The position numbers and the translations under genes are program-made. From NCBI GenBank assembly GCA_013399695.1, contig VXAU01001826.1:580185-644184 (forward strand): 64,000 nt of DNA, written 5' to 3'. The notes below the pieces were generated by a model, which ran no database searches, was not told the origin of the DNA, and was given only the letters and a program-made list of their open reading frames with translations. Below, piece by piece: positions 13,091 through 24,900 of this stretch; positions within the stretch are counted from its first letter, which is position 1; each line of letters starts with the position of its first letter. The DNA comes from Formicarius rufipectus. Its lineage: Eukaryota > Chordata > Aves > Passeriformes > Formicariidae.

Positions 13091-16000
13091 GATTGACAGG
13101 TTCCTATCCAGCAAAATCTGCAATCCCTGTGTGCAACCCCCAGCCACAAACTGAGCCGGGATGTCTGTGCAGCTATGGCCGGAGAGCAGCAGGGTGAAAG
13201 CTGTAGTGTATTGACTTACAAAGTCTGTAGGAGCTCAGGTATCAGCAATCCTGCTACGTGCTACCTGAGAGGGGCTGCAGGCACTGCTCTGAGGGTCAGT
13301 TATGGGGGCACATTCTTGTGCAGTTCTTGTGCTCACGGGCCGTGTCTACTGTGCTTGTCTTCATTTGGGATAAAATGTCACACTGAGGTAACCACCGGAA
13401 TATGCAGTAATAGGAGATTCAGGCTGGTTGTCTTCTGGTTGCAGTCTGAATGGTTTGGATGTAAGTTCATATATGTGTTTTGGAATGGGATACACCTTTA
13501 GGTGCCAACAGGCTGCAGCTGTTGGTCCTGCATGAGTGGTGACAATGTCAAAGTGGCTGATCTGGGACAGAGGGGCTGCATGCACTCATTCTCAGAAGGC
13601 CCTGAATCATGTACCATGAGGCAGAAGAAAATTTGTAAGCTGATGAGCAGCAAGCATTCACTTGCTAGAAGGAAAATTATGTACTTGCCTCTGCAACATG
13701 GGCCGCCTTTAATATAAATAGCTGAGCTCCAGGCGAGTTCTTGAGTATACAGAACAGTTGTCATTCAAGTCTGCTACAAAGATGGCTCTTACAGCATTTG
13801 AAATGCAAAATGCTGCCACCATCCTGTAGGCACTGTTTGCACTAACGCTGTCACTCAGCGGCAGCAGTGAGGAATTCTGCAGCAGAATTTTTCTAGGCTG
13901 TATGAGAGTGAAGGAAGGGCTGGAAATTGCCTCTCATCATACAGTAACAGACAGTATAGTAACCATGGGAAAGGAGGAAGAAGAACAACTTCTGTTACTC
14001 TCAACTGGAAATTTTTATTTGCTTTTCTATACTTCACCCCCTATCAATGTATCTCACTAATACACAATGACAATGACTAATACACAAAGACACATTTTGG
14101 AGTTTTTTGCCGTGTAGAAAATGCATACTCACAGTGTCCAGACCTATTCTATTCTTAAAATACATAAAATGTTTCTTAATTAGGAGAGGATAGGGGGGAA
14201 AAAAGCTGTTGACTTAAAATTTTAGTTTTATATTTGAATGTTTATCAATGCCTTCTGATTGCGTATCACAGCTTGGCAATGCAATCTGTAAGCCTCAGTG
14301 TGATCCCTTAGTCTGTGCTGCATACAGACAAGCAGAGTATCTCCTTTCCTGTGGGTGTGAAAGGCTCATGCTTTGGCACAGGAACTGAAAACAGTGACAG
14401 TGTGCTCAAGAATAACTGCAAGACCAGTGTCACTCATCACTATCCCACTTGCTATCAGACTTAGAAATGACGTTAACTATCTCTTTTCACGTAGAATCTT
14501 TCCCTGGAGTCTTGTTGGTACAGGATTTCGGAAAAAGATTTGGAGGCAAGTTAAAAAATCTCTCAAAAGAAGCCCCAGTTTCCTGTTTAGAGTACAGATG
14601 GTACCATTGTGGGAAAAGGGACCTTCGCCTTCTTCCTGATTGTACCTTTGCTAATATACTCTTGACATTGTATGTTTAATTTCTTCCAATAAACATTGGA
14701 ACACAATATTTAATAGCACTTTTAATTCCAGAAGAGCTCAAGGTTCTCTACAGGAGAAAGACATGCTGTTCTTCTCCTTTTCCAAATAGAGTAGTAGAAA
14801 TCCAAAGAAGTACATTGCCAAGATCCAGATAAAACTGGAAAAAGAATGGGGCCAAACCTTGAGTCAGCCTCCTAATGAGTTTCCATGTCCTCCCTCTCTA
14901 TAAAGGTTTCTCCTTTTTATTTTTCTTCTTCCTTGTTACTTCCCAATGTGTATATGACATCAGCTATGGGATTACATTGTGTGGGAGTTGGGTTTTACTA
15001 GGCAATCCCACTGGTGCTTCTTCCCCCACCATGGCCCAAGTCAATATGGATAATTTATGGCTTGCAGGTGGGAGTGCAGTGGCTTCTGTGCAAGCATGAC
15101 ACACGGTCATGGAGCAAGAAAAGGATGGCAAAGATGCAGCTTCTGCAGGGAAGAGTGAGACAGGAATTGTTCACAGAAAGCTCAGGCTCCAGCTGTCAGG
15201 CCTCCTTTGGGCAGTGCCTCTGCTGCACCTCCAGCTGTTTGATTTTCCTAAAACAGAGCAGTACAGGCAACTGCAATATTGAGGTCTGTCCCTCTGAAAG
15301 CCAAATACCAGGGTGTATGCCCTTGTATGATGATCTGAAGTTTAACCAGACCTTCCATTCCTAATTGAAATCCCTTTTTAAAAGGTCACTTAAAAAAGGT
15401 AGGCAAAATAATGTAAATGTCAAGAATTAAGCATTGTGGTCATGGCAGCATGCTCAAGTGAGGGAAAGGAGGGAAAGCATGGGCACTCACTGAGGGATTT
15501 TGAGATATTTGAATTTTAACATTTGTAGAATGGCTGGCTGGAATGATTTAGTACTTTTATCATTAATTTAAACCTTTGAATTTAATTTTTAAAATACTTT
15601 CTGAGAAGAACAAAGGATGAGAGAATTAGTATATAGGCTACCAGTTCTGTCTGTGTCACTGAGAGTCCAGCCTCATGTTCCTGCCAGTATCTGGAAAGAT
15701 TTTCTTTAGTGGGTTAAAGGTTCAGTTGAGAGCAGGTGCAGTGTGTAGCAAGAACATTCTTTTTCAAACTCTGTGGGCTTTTGAAAATCACAGTAAGAGA
15801 AGAAATACCCATTGAAGCTGTCAGTAGTACTGTGCTGTGCAATGTTCTGCCACATTCAAGGCATCATGACCCTGTTTTGGAGTGGGGAAGGAGAGCTGTA
15901 CAAATCAGCTGTGTGTGCTAGAGAAGAGCGAGTGGTCTTTGCTCAGCCAAGCCAAATTAAATGTATTCTGCACTTGTGCTATAGGACAACAGTATTTCTG

Positions 16001-16647
16001 CTCCTGCTACAGGTCAGGAAAGCCCTAGTTGCACTTGTGTGAGAAGGAAAGATAAAGGGGGCCTTCGTCCAGAGAATTATGTGGCACCACAGTTTGACAC
16101 AAACTTATAGTCTGGAGACACAGATCATTTAACTCCAGCATATGAAAAGAACCATTTATTGAGATGATACTCTTGCAGAGACTGTCAAAATGACAACAGC
16201 TCCTAATTCAGCTTGTGTGGAAGGGCTCTCCTGACCTGTGGGACAGGTGCCTATACCTGAGCAGTTCCTTCACCGTAACTTGCCGCTCTGTGTAGCGGTT
16301 GTTCCTCGTTCACCAGCCTGCTGTCCTGTGGTCACAGCTCCTCCAGGAACCACCCAGTCCTAGGGCTTTTGCTGCTGGTGCAGGACATGGGAGCTGTTGT
16401 TGCTGGGATGCACCACTGAGAGCAGTGCCCAAGCAAATGGATCCACAGGCTTGGGTGGAAGGTGTGACTAATGCAGCACTGGGGTCATACAAGATGAACT
16501 GTATTACACTCTTTTTAGAAGCTACCTTATTACAGAGTGCTTTCTTCATAAATATATTAGTATGAATATTAATACTACATATAAATATATATTGCACATC
16601 CCTGCCTATTTTTATCTTGAAGTTTCCCTGTTTTGTTGCAAGTCTGG

Positions 16648-16683
16648 TATTATTTAAATAAAGTGGATATTATTTAAATAAAA
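16648..16683. repeat. AT-rich 20-bp tandem duplication
   Basis: TATTATTTAAATAAA occurs twice with a 20-bp period, separated by GTGGA. It is a small local duplication in AT-rich DNA. Confidence 0.8.
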
Positions 16684-18540
16684 CTCTTAAACTTTTGAAT
16701 AAAGTATGATTTATAATAAGCCTTATATTACTAAAATGCTAGGCAGTGGAAGTCTTTTATGTATCCCTTTTCCAACTGCTTATCCTCTCTGTTCTTTGAT
16801 CAGCTGCATCTGGCAAGGCTTAAAAAAGACCCTGGGAGTTTCTGAGGAAATAAGGATGTTTCATCCTAGGTGCTGGAAACTACACCATCGCTTTTGGAAA
16901 TGTGCAGTTATTACTTCGGTGAAAACCCCAAACACCACAACATTTGCCTATTTAATTTTTTACTCACCTTTACCTCCAGTGTCCCCCACCCTCTGGCACA
17001 TGAATTACCGTTCATGTCTGAGCTGCAGGACTGAAGAGTCACAGTTTCCATTTCCACTTTTTCCCAGCAGTCTTATAACTTCAGCTAACTCATTCAAATC
17101 AATAAGAAGTATAGGAAGGGTGGCAAGACACCACCTGTGTGTAGTATCCTGTGTTAGTTTGGTTACTTTGAAAACTGTATTAGGAAAATAGTGCTTTCTT
17201 TAGTAAACCCACTCGCTACTACTTACTTTGGGACAACTTTGTTAAGACTGGTATTAGAGCTGAAGAAGAAAGACCTGCCAAGAAGATGAGGTCTGGTATT
17301 TATTTTTATTTTAGAATTTCAGGTCTTTTATTTATGAAGACCTCATTACTCGAAAACACCAAGGAGGCACTCATGTCAGATAATTAACCTCACAGCACAT
17401 GATTCTAATAAAAATGCAAACGGTGGCAGAGAAATATTTTGTAAAGCTGCAAGCTCCTCCTAGGATAGTTAGCTATGTTGATTTATGTATGTTTATACAT
17501 GCACATGCCTTGGAACTGTTGCTGTCTCCAACTAGAGAAGAAAAGCACTGTGACTCATACATGGGCATCGTAACAACTGTACCTAAAAGGTGAAGTCCTG
17601 CTGCTGTTGCAAGGAACTTCAGATTTACATTGTGTAACAATTAAAGGTGGTAACTCAAGTATTCTGTTTATTCCAGAAAAGAAAAAAGTGCATTTCATGT
17701 ACAACTTGATAAGTGATTATAAAACAGTGTTTTACTTACACTTTTCAGTTGGTTAAAATGTGTTAAGTGTCACTTAAATGCATTCCTCAGCATAGGCAGT
17801 CTGAAGATAAATGTAAAAATCAGTCAGAAACACCACTCTGCTCTTAGGAACTTAAGTACATTGGCATATACATGCCCTGGAAAACAAGTTTTCCTTGAGT
17901 ATTCACAAATATGGTTTGGAGCTCTCTTGTACGTGGACATTGAGGGATTTATCTCACATGTGCAATGTGCAGAAAAGGGGACTGAATTGGTTGCCGTGCT
18001 CCACTGACCTCTTTGGAAAAGGCAAACCCTGATTATTTAGTTGGTTTCATAAAAATTGTATAACATGTTCATTGCAAAAACTGCTAGGTATCAAGGGCTT
18101 TCAAGCAACAGTACTCAGTTGTGCCCAGGGTGCGTTACGCTACCGCAGTCAATATCTTACAAGTGAGACTGCCTCAAAATGACAACACGATACTTCTGGT
18201 TTCCTCCTTTCTTTCCCCTTTGGACTTCTGAACCCTTAGGATTTGGTACGTTTTACGAGGTTTCACCGTAGCCACGGGGTCTACATTTGTTTTACCAGCA
18301 ACCGAGACATTTGCTTGATGGTAACTCCCTGTAAGAGCTGGAGCTGAACCAAGCCGGCGGCTGTCAGCAGGAGGAATGGGACTGTCACCTCTCTGTCCAT
18401 CCATACCTCTGCGACATCATCATGCCCCAGCTCCTGCTGTGCCCTCAGATACGACGGCCTTAAAAATTAAACAAAGAAAGCGACTTATAGCTCACTCCCT
18501 CTAGCTAAAGCTCGCTGCCTCCCTTCAGGCATCCTCTCTT

Positions 18541-18980
18541 TTCCGAAGCTGAGGGACACGCATGCCCAGCCCGCTCAGGACCCGCCCGGGGGGCTCCACA
18601 GCGCGACCGCCGCCCGGCTCAGCCCTGGCGGGGGAAGCGGGATCTGGATCCTGGAGCGGGAGCGCCGAGGGGTTAATCCGGGCGTGCCAGCTGGGGAGCG
18701 GCCGTGCGGGAGGGGCGTGCCCGGCACACCCGCACCGCGGCGCCGGCCCACAGCTCGCAGTCCGGCGGGACCCCAGGCGCGGGGCAGCGGCAGCATGCCG
18801 GGCAGCGACACGGCGCTGGCCGTGGACAGGACGTACTCGGACCCGGAGCGGCACCGGCGCCGCAAGACGAGGGTAAGGCAGTGGGCGAGGGTGGCGGGGC
18901 TGCCCCCTGCGTGCCGAGCTCCGAGGGGCAGCCGCCAACCTGCAGCGTGCTCCCCGGGAGGTGTCCGCGCTTGGGGAGGC
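18541..18980 (+). promoter_or_regulatory. TMCC3: CpG-island promoter and 5' UTR of TMCC3
   Basis: Very GC- and CpG-rich DNA surrounds the first coding exon, in sharp contrast with the AT-rich sequence on both sides. It contains GC-box-like CCGCCC motifs at 18582-18587 and 18607-18615 and a GGGAGGGGCGTG Sp/KLF-like motif near 18708. I see no TATA box at a sensible distance, which fits a dispersed CpG-island promoter. The transcription start cannot be placed. An upstream ATG at 18562 opens an out-of-frame 104-codon frame that overlaps the TMCC3 start. It matters only if transcription starts upstream of it. Confidence 0.85.
18795..18872 (+). CDS. TMCC3: TMCC3 coding exon 1 (residues 1-26)
   Basis: This exon encodes 26 complete codons starting at an ATG with A at -3 and C at +4, so the initiation context is acceptable. 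The peptide begins MPGSDTALAVDRTYSDPERH and ends RRRKTR. It is the long-isoform TMCC3 N-terminus: polar, basic toward the end, with no signal peptide. The donor is AGG|GTAAGG at 18873, phase 0. The frame stays open past the donor, but the match to the family stops there and resumes exactly at exon 2, which fixes the boundary. Confidence 0.95.
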
Positions 18981-21900
18981 TGGCGATACATAGCGAAGTT
19001 GTTTTTCCTATGTGCTTCTCTCACATCCCTACTCTGAATATTCCTTGGTATAGGAAAATGAAATGAAACTGGCTGTGGGCGTAATAGAAACCAATGTGTA
19101 AGATACATCCACAACTGAAACTAGCTGGACACGAGAACTTAGTCACCAAAGTCAACAGCGCTGATGATTTAAGGCAGCGATTCTGTGTCTAGATCACAAC
19201 AGCGAATACTGGGTTTGGCGCTTGTTTCTCGAGGTTTGTTTAGTAAACTGTGGAGCAGGTGATTGTATCTGGCAGCAGGGAATGATTACTGTGCCCTTCA
19301 CGAAGTTACTTAAAAGAAGGCTGTGGCAGGGATGGAAACTGGGAGAGAAGGTGCCACCTGTGTGTTAGGGACAAAGTAAGAATATAATATCTGTGAGGTA
19401 TGGCTTTATGGGGTGGTTTTTCTTACAGTCTGCTGGCAAGTTCATCTTTCTTTATCTTATTATTTTGCATTTTGTTCAAACGATGTATGTTTATATAAAC
19501 ATAAACGTGTTTAGACAAAGTGTGAGATCCTTTCATGTATTTAGTGGCTTTTGTGGTAAATGTCCTGTTGATGAAGGCACTTAGCATTCAAACAAATGCA
19601 TGGATTTAGATTTCTTACCTACTCAGCTCAAACAAGTGTAAAAGAAGGGGGTCTTGCTTCCCAAGCACTGCAAAAAGGTACAAAAAAACCCCCCAAAAAA
19701 CCCCAAGTCTAGTTTGCTCTAACAGACTTAAGATATTGGCAGAAATTCTGTTTTCTACACTGAGATCCTGCATCTGACAATAAATGAGCTTTATGGTTTG
19801 AAGTGTAAGGATCAATTACTTGTGAAGGAAGATCTTTACTAATTGACAGTGCTGGATAGGAGATTGCATACTTCAGTACTTCAGGTTGTTTCAGAATAAT
19901 GAAGTGTTTTAAAAATAGGTAACTCTATACACTGTAGCATTACTACTGGAGTCTGCAATGCTCTTCATCCTGTAAGCTGGGTACACATTGCTGGAGTTAA
20001 GAATGTTTTGCATTTTCTTTGCTTTTCTCTTTGAAAGTCAAACTGATTAGTTTTTCCTCTACTGATCTCACTGTAAAGAATAGTGTGCTTCCTAGCTAAC
20101 TGCAGCCATGGAGAAAAGTTGCATATCTTCATAATTTTTGTCATATTTCAGAGTTCAGCTCTACTCTCTAGTCTAGTTGATCTGCTTAAAAGCATGAAGC
20201 ATCATGGATAACGCTGTGTTGATAATTGTGCTTGGGTATTGAATTTTTTTTTTTAAGCCTCATGTTTAAGGCTGATTTATAAAAGCTTTGGTCTTCTGTC
20301 CAATTTTGGATTTCTTTTAATCAGGATAAGCCTCTCCTTCTCTTCCTGTGACCATGAGAACTGGAAATATAACTCTGTACAAGTTTAGAGCTGGATGTAA
20401 TTGTAATGCTCCAGGGTTTGGGCTTTACAAGCTGTGTTAGATATCACAGAACTTGTAATATAGTTGCTAGAGGTGGTAGCAGCAGGTTGTATGCTCCAGA
20501 TGATGGTAAGAGCTTGCAATAAATTTATTTGTCCTTAGCCCAGACAAATAGGAATTTTTCCTGGGGTAACTGCCTGGATAACTTCAATATTTCTCTTACT
20601 GCTTTAACCAGGGGAATGGAAAGGGTCAGGCACTAGAGCAGCAAGAACTGTTGGCATAATGTAGGAAAAAAGTGAGAAAGCAAAAGCCATTTTTTCTTTA
20701 AAGGCTGAATAAAATATCATCAGAGCAGCTGGAGTTGAAGCTGCCATTTCCAAACACTGATGGAGAAAAACAACAGAGCACATAAAGACAGCTGGTGGTG
20801 AGGATGCTCAGAGAACTTGAACAGACTAGAGAGACTGGCTGTGTGAAGGACACCTTGGAGTTGTCTTTGTCAGCAGGATATGACATATTGCTAGTAGGGT
20901 TAGATCCATTTAATAAAGTCTGAGGCAAAGAGAGGTGTCAAAGTAGTTGCTGGATCTCACAGTCCATATAACATAGGCTTACTTAGTCCAGTTTTTAGGT
21001 GGGTTGGCTTTAGAGGTCTTCTCCAGCCCTAGAGGTCAGTGCTCTTGTCTTTCAAGCCTAGCTAAGGATTTATTTTTTTTTTTAATGAGAAAGTGACACC
21101 TTCTCTATGGACAGGAAAAATGACAGTTCAGAAATTGCTGTTGTACATGCTGTAGAAATGCATCATCACATTCAGTTTTCAGAAGTTCCAGAACAATTTA
21201 CAATGAATACAGCCTCTGAGTTTGTAAATGGTAGAGTCTGAGGGGAAAGGGATTTTAAAATTTCTGCTCCAGCCAAAAAGCTTCTTCAGTGTATAGCAAC
21301 AGGTGTGTTCAATATGTTCTTCTTTGAAGCCCTGCATGCCAGAACTGAGTGGGGCTTATAACCACTATTGTTTGAAGTGTAATGGTATTAGTCCCTTACA
21401 GTTCTGCCTTTTTTTTTTTTTTTTTTTTTTTTATGGGTATAGATTTATAGCCATGTGGTTGCCTTGTTTCTGGAAAATTATCCATCTCCAGTGCTAAGAA
21501 AGATGCCCTTCCAGGAAACTTTTCCTGCCTCTCCTTGCCAGTAGTGTCTGGTCACTATAATCTGGATTACTGTAGCCCACTCTGGTGGCACGGGTGGAAT
21601 CAGTGTGGGCAATACAGTTGTGAGAAATGTTTTGGGTCCTCTCTGCTAATGTCAGTTGCTGCAGCTTCAGTGTGCTTCACGTCCACTACTAGTTGATTCT
21701 TTCAACACTTGGAATATAAATCCAGATCTTTCAGAATCAGGTCCTAAGCTGTGAAGTAGGACAAGATTTGGGAACGGGGATTGAGTTTTTAGTTGTCACA
21801 CACCAAGTACAGCTCTTGCTGGAATTTGAACGTAGCTTGCAGTATACTTAAAAAGTGTCACAGTGCTTTCTTATGGGATTTGTTTTTGCAGTAATTACTC

Positions 21901-24900
21901 TGGGAGACTGGGTTGTTCAGACTCTGGCTCTACTGCATTTCTTGGGCAGTAAGTTCATGTGGAGGTCTATGCAATTGTAATAGTTAACATTCCTGATGCT
22001 CAGACTAGCCTGGCTATGCTGAATTGTGCTTCATTGTGTTGACTTCTTCTTCCAGAGCATTGTGTCAGGGCTGCCTTTCAAGACTCTATTAAGTCTCTGA
22101 ATGCTCCCCAGGATGTCCTCTTTAGACCTCAGAAACCTATGTACACATTCCCCCCCCCACCCCCCCCCTTTCTGATCAGGACGTTGCTCTTCACTCTTGA
22201 TTGCTTACCTGTTATTGAACAAGAATCCTCTATATTTCATCAAGATTATAAGTTTATGTGTATGGCTATGTAGGAGAAAAGTCCTTTTCTTGTACAACTA
22301 AACCACATGAGTTCTTTTACCACATCCGATCAGAAGCCTATGCAGAAGTTTACTTGCTTTTAACAAGTGCCAGATGCTTGAGAGAGACACAGGAAAGTCT
22401 CAATTAAGTTAATTTCTTGCACATTGGAGCCTATTCAGAACTTTTTTGTTATTAGTGGAAGACATAATTAAAACGGCAAGATTCCTTCCTTTATTTAAAA
22501 CTTAAAAAACCAAACACCCCATGCCCCCCAATAACAATAAAACCCCACAACCCCATTCTCTGGAACAGACGTAGTTTATTTTTTAACAAATAGTGAATCT
22601 TAATTTCAGTCTTGCTCTTTCAGCCCTAGTGACACTACCAATAGAATCAGTGTTTTGTGAATGATTTAGTTCCTACATGATCACACATACAAAAGGTTTA
22701 TATTAAAAAAGATTACTGAAATCCCTTGCTTTCTACTGATGAAAAAACATTCTGTGAAATATCTCTTCTTATTTTTCATCTCTCATATGATCCCTCCCAT
22801 TCATCTTGTCAGTAAATGAGGCAGAATTTTTAATAATCTCACCTCATATGTGTGTCTTTCTGAGCCCTCTAATCGCTTTCATCATCTGTCTTTGAATTCC
22901 CTTTACTTCTTAAAATCTTTAGTAGGTTTAGAGGAAATGACATAAAAGGATTAAAAAGAAACAAACAAAAAACCCCAAACAGAATACCCCACCAAAGCAA
23001 ACAAACCAAACAAAAAAAAACCCCACCACTCTACCCAAAACAAAAAGTTACCCCACCCATAGGTTTAGGAGAAAGGGAGATTTAATCTCCTGGTGCTCTT
23101 TTAAATGCAAAACAATGATCACCATAGAAGACCTGCTTCTTCTGGACTCCTGTGGCTTGTAACCAAATCTCCCCATATTTTGTGCTCAAAGACGTTATGA
23201 ACACTTTTCTCCAGAGTTCCTTCAGGTTTTGACCATATGATAAAGATAATTTGATGAGATGGAATATTGTTAAGACCTCCAAGCTTTGGTTTTAAATCCA
23301 GAGTGTATTTAGAAATGTGTGAAACCTGTCAAAAGAGCAGGCTGTGTGGTGCAGGGGTATTGGGAATCAGAGAGAGAGGCCATAATTAGGTGACCTCAAA
23401 AAGACTGATTAGTTTGTTAGTACTGAAGAAAAGCCTGGTTTGTTAATTTAAAACAGTAACTGTAGTTTTGATTATTTTGTCATTTTAGAACTGTTAAAAA
23501 AACTGTAACTTTTTTTTTTTCCCCTAATGCCAAAAAGGAATGATAGGAAGTTTCAAAGTTGGTATCTTTTTTTTGTATACTTGGAGTTTTAGGCTTAAAT
23601 ATACCTAAAAACTAGAGGTCAGTGTTAGGTGTAATTTGTTCTTGTGAAATGAAATGAGGGGAGAAGTTGTTGCTGTACAGCTTAGGATAGCATTTCTGTG
23701 CTCACCTGATCCTGCCAGGTGAGCTTCTTTGGCAGACTCCTAAGCCATAAAGATTATGTCTTCACCCAATCAATCTTTTCCCTTACCCAAGAAGAAAGTT
23801 TTAAAACAATAAGTAGAAGGTGGAATGCATCTTCTTTTTTAAGGGTTAAGCTGATTTTAGGTTTGGAAGTTTTATACTTAGACCTTTCATAGTTTTTGGT
23901 GTCCACCAGGAAAATACATATCTCTGAAGATTGCAGAGTCTTCTTTGCTTTGTTGTGCTCTGTTGATCTGTTCTCATTGAAGTGGATAATATTACTTGCA
24001 GGACTGGGACATCTATTATCAACTTTTACATGCTTGGTATGTATTAAAAAAATGGTCACTGGGGAAAAATCACCAACTTTCTGATTTGCTTTCTTTTTGA
24101 AGGACATATAGTCATCCTTCTGTCAGGTTGCCAGTGGTGATGTTAGGGGCATGCCAAGATCTCTGGCTTGCTTATTGTCCTCTTCTCCATAGGTAAGGCT
24201 TTTACTAGGCACAACCTGGTACAAAGTCTGCATAAACCCTCAAGATTTTGGTGGATTTGACATCTAATACTGTCCAGGTGAAAAAGATTGCCACTACACA
24301 TTGTCGCTTATTTTGCTTTTATCTCCACCCCCACAGTGAGTGTGGTTTTGGGAAAGACTTGTGTGGGAGATGAATTACTATGTAGTTCTGGGGAAAGGTG
24401 GAACCTAATTCTCCCTTTTTATTTATGTATCCAGGTGGAGAAACTTTCCTAAGGAGCACTGCAGTATTTACTATTGAAAGGTTTCTGCTCTTCCCTTAAT
24501 CTGAAAGAGGGAGGACTAACATGCACAGCCATAAATAAAACCTTCTGATCTAAATCCTTCACATACGGGACCTAGTATGTACTGGAATGTCTTGTGGCTG
24601 TGCCCCTAACCTTTTCCCAACCACTCAGTGCGAATTCCTCTAAAGCAGATTTTTATATCATCATACATAATCTAAGCTTTAATTTAGGGACAAAGATGAG
24701 AGTGGAAGGATGTCTCTACCAAATGAGGTATAAAGAATACCTACAAATTGCAGACTGTGATACTGCTATGGTAGGAAGCTGAAACAAGGCTTTCTGTTTT
24801 CCAAAACAATTACAAAAAAGCTTAATATTGAGAGCTGACCCACTTTATAATTGTTGTGTTTAGGTGTTGCAACTGAATAAAATTCCAGAGGACAGAAGTT

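Larger units (their letters stand above)
6363..18540. other. Intergenic DNA upstream of TMCC3, no supported gene
   Basis: Unique-looking AT-rich DNA. Contents are an AT/TATG-rich simple repeat near 7 kb, an exon-shaped element at 9,463-9,536, an A-rich run near 11,250-11,288, poly-A at 13,071-13,090 and a 20-bp tandem duplication near 16,648. The longest open frame, 16,706-17,191 (161 codons), has no recognisable domain, splice context or promoter. Confidence 0.65.

Noticed and set aside
16706..17191. 161-codon open frame on the + strand, the longest outside TMCC3 exons
   Set aside because: No recognisable domain, no splice or promoter context and ordinary composition. A frame of this length is expected somewhere in 64 kb of AT-rich sequence read in six frames.
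1..18540. Exons of neighbouring genes expected near TMCC3 (for example NDUFA12)
   Set aside because: No segment matched these proteins as I know them. In mammals the neighbours lie far away, so their absence is expected.
18525..19114. Long minus- and plus-strand open frames across the CpG island (up to 179 codons)
   Set aside because: GC-rich DNA has few stop codons. These frames overlap each other and the real TMCC3 exon 1, and are Pro/Arg/Ala-rich by composition.
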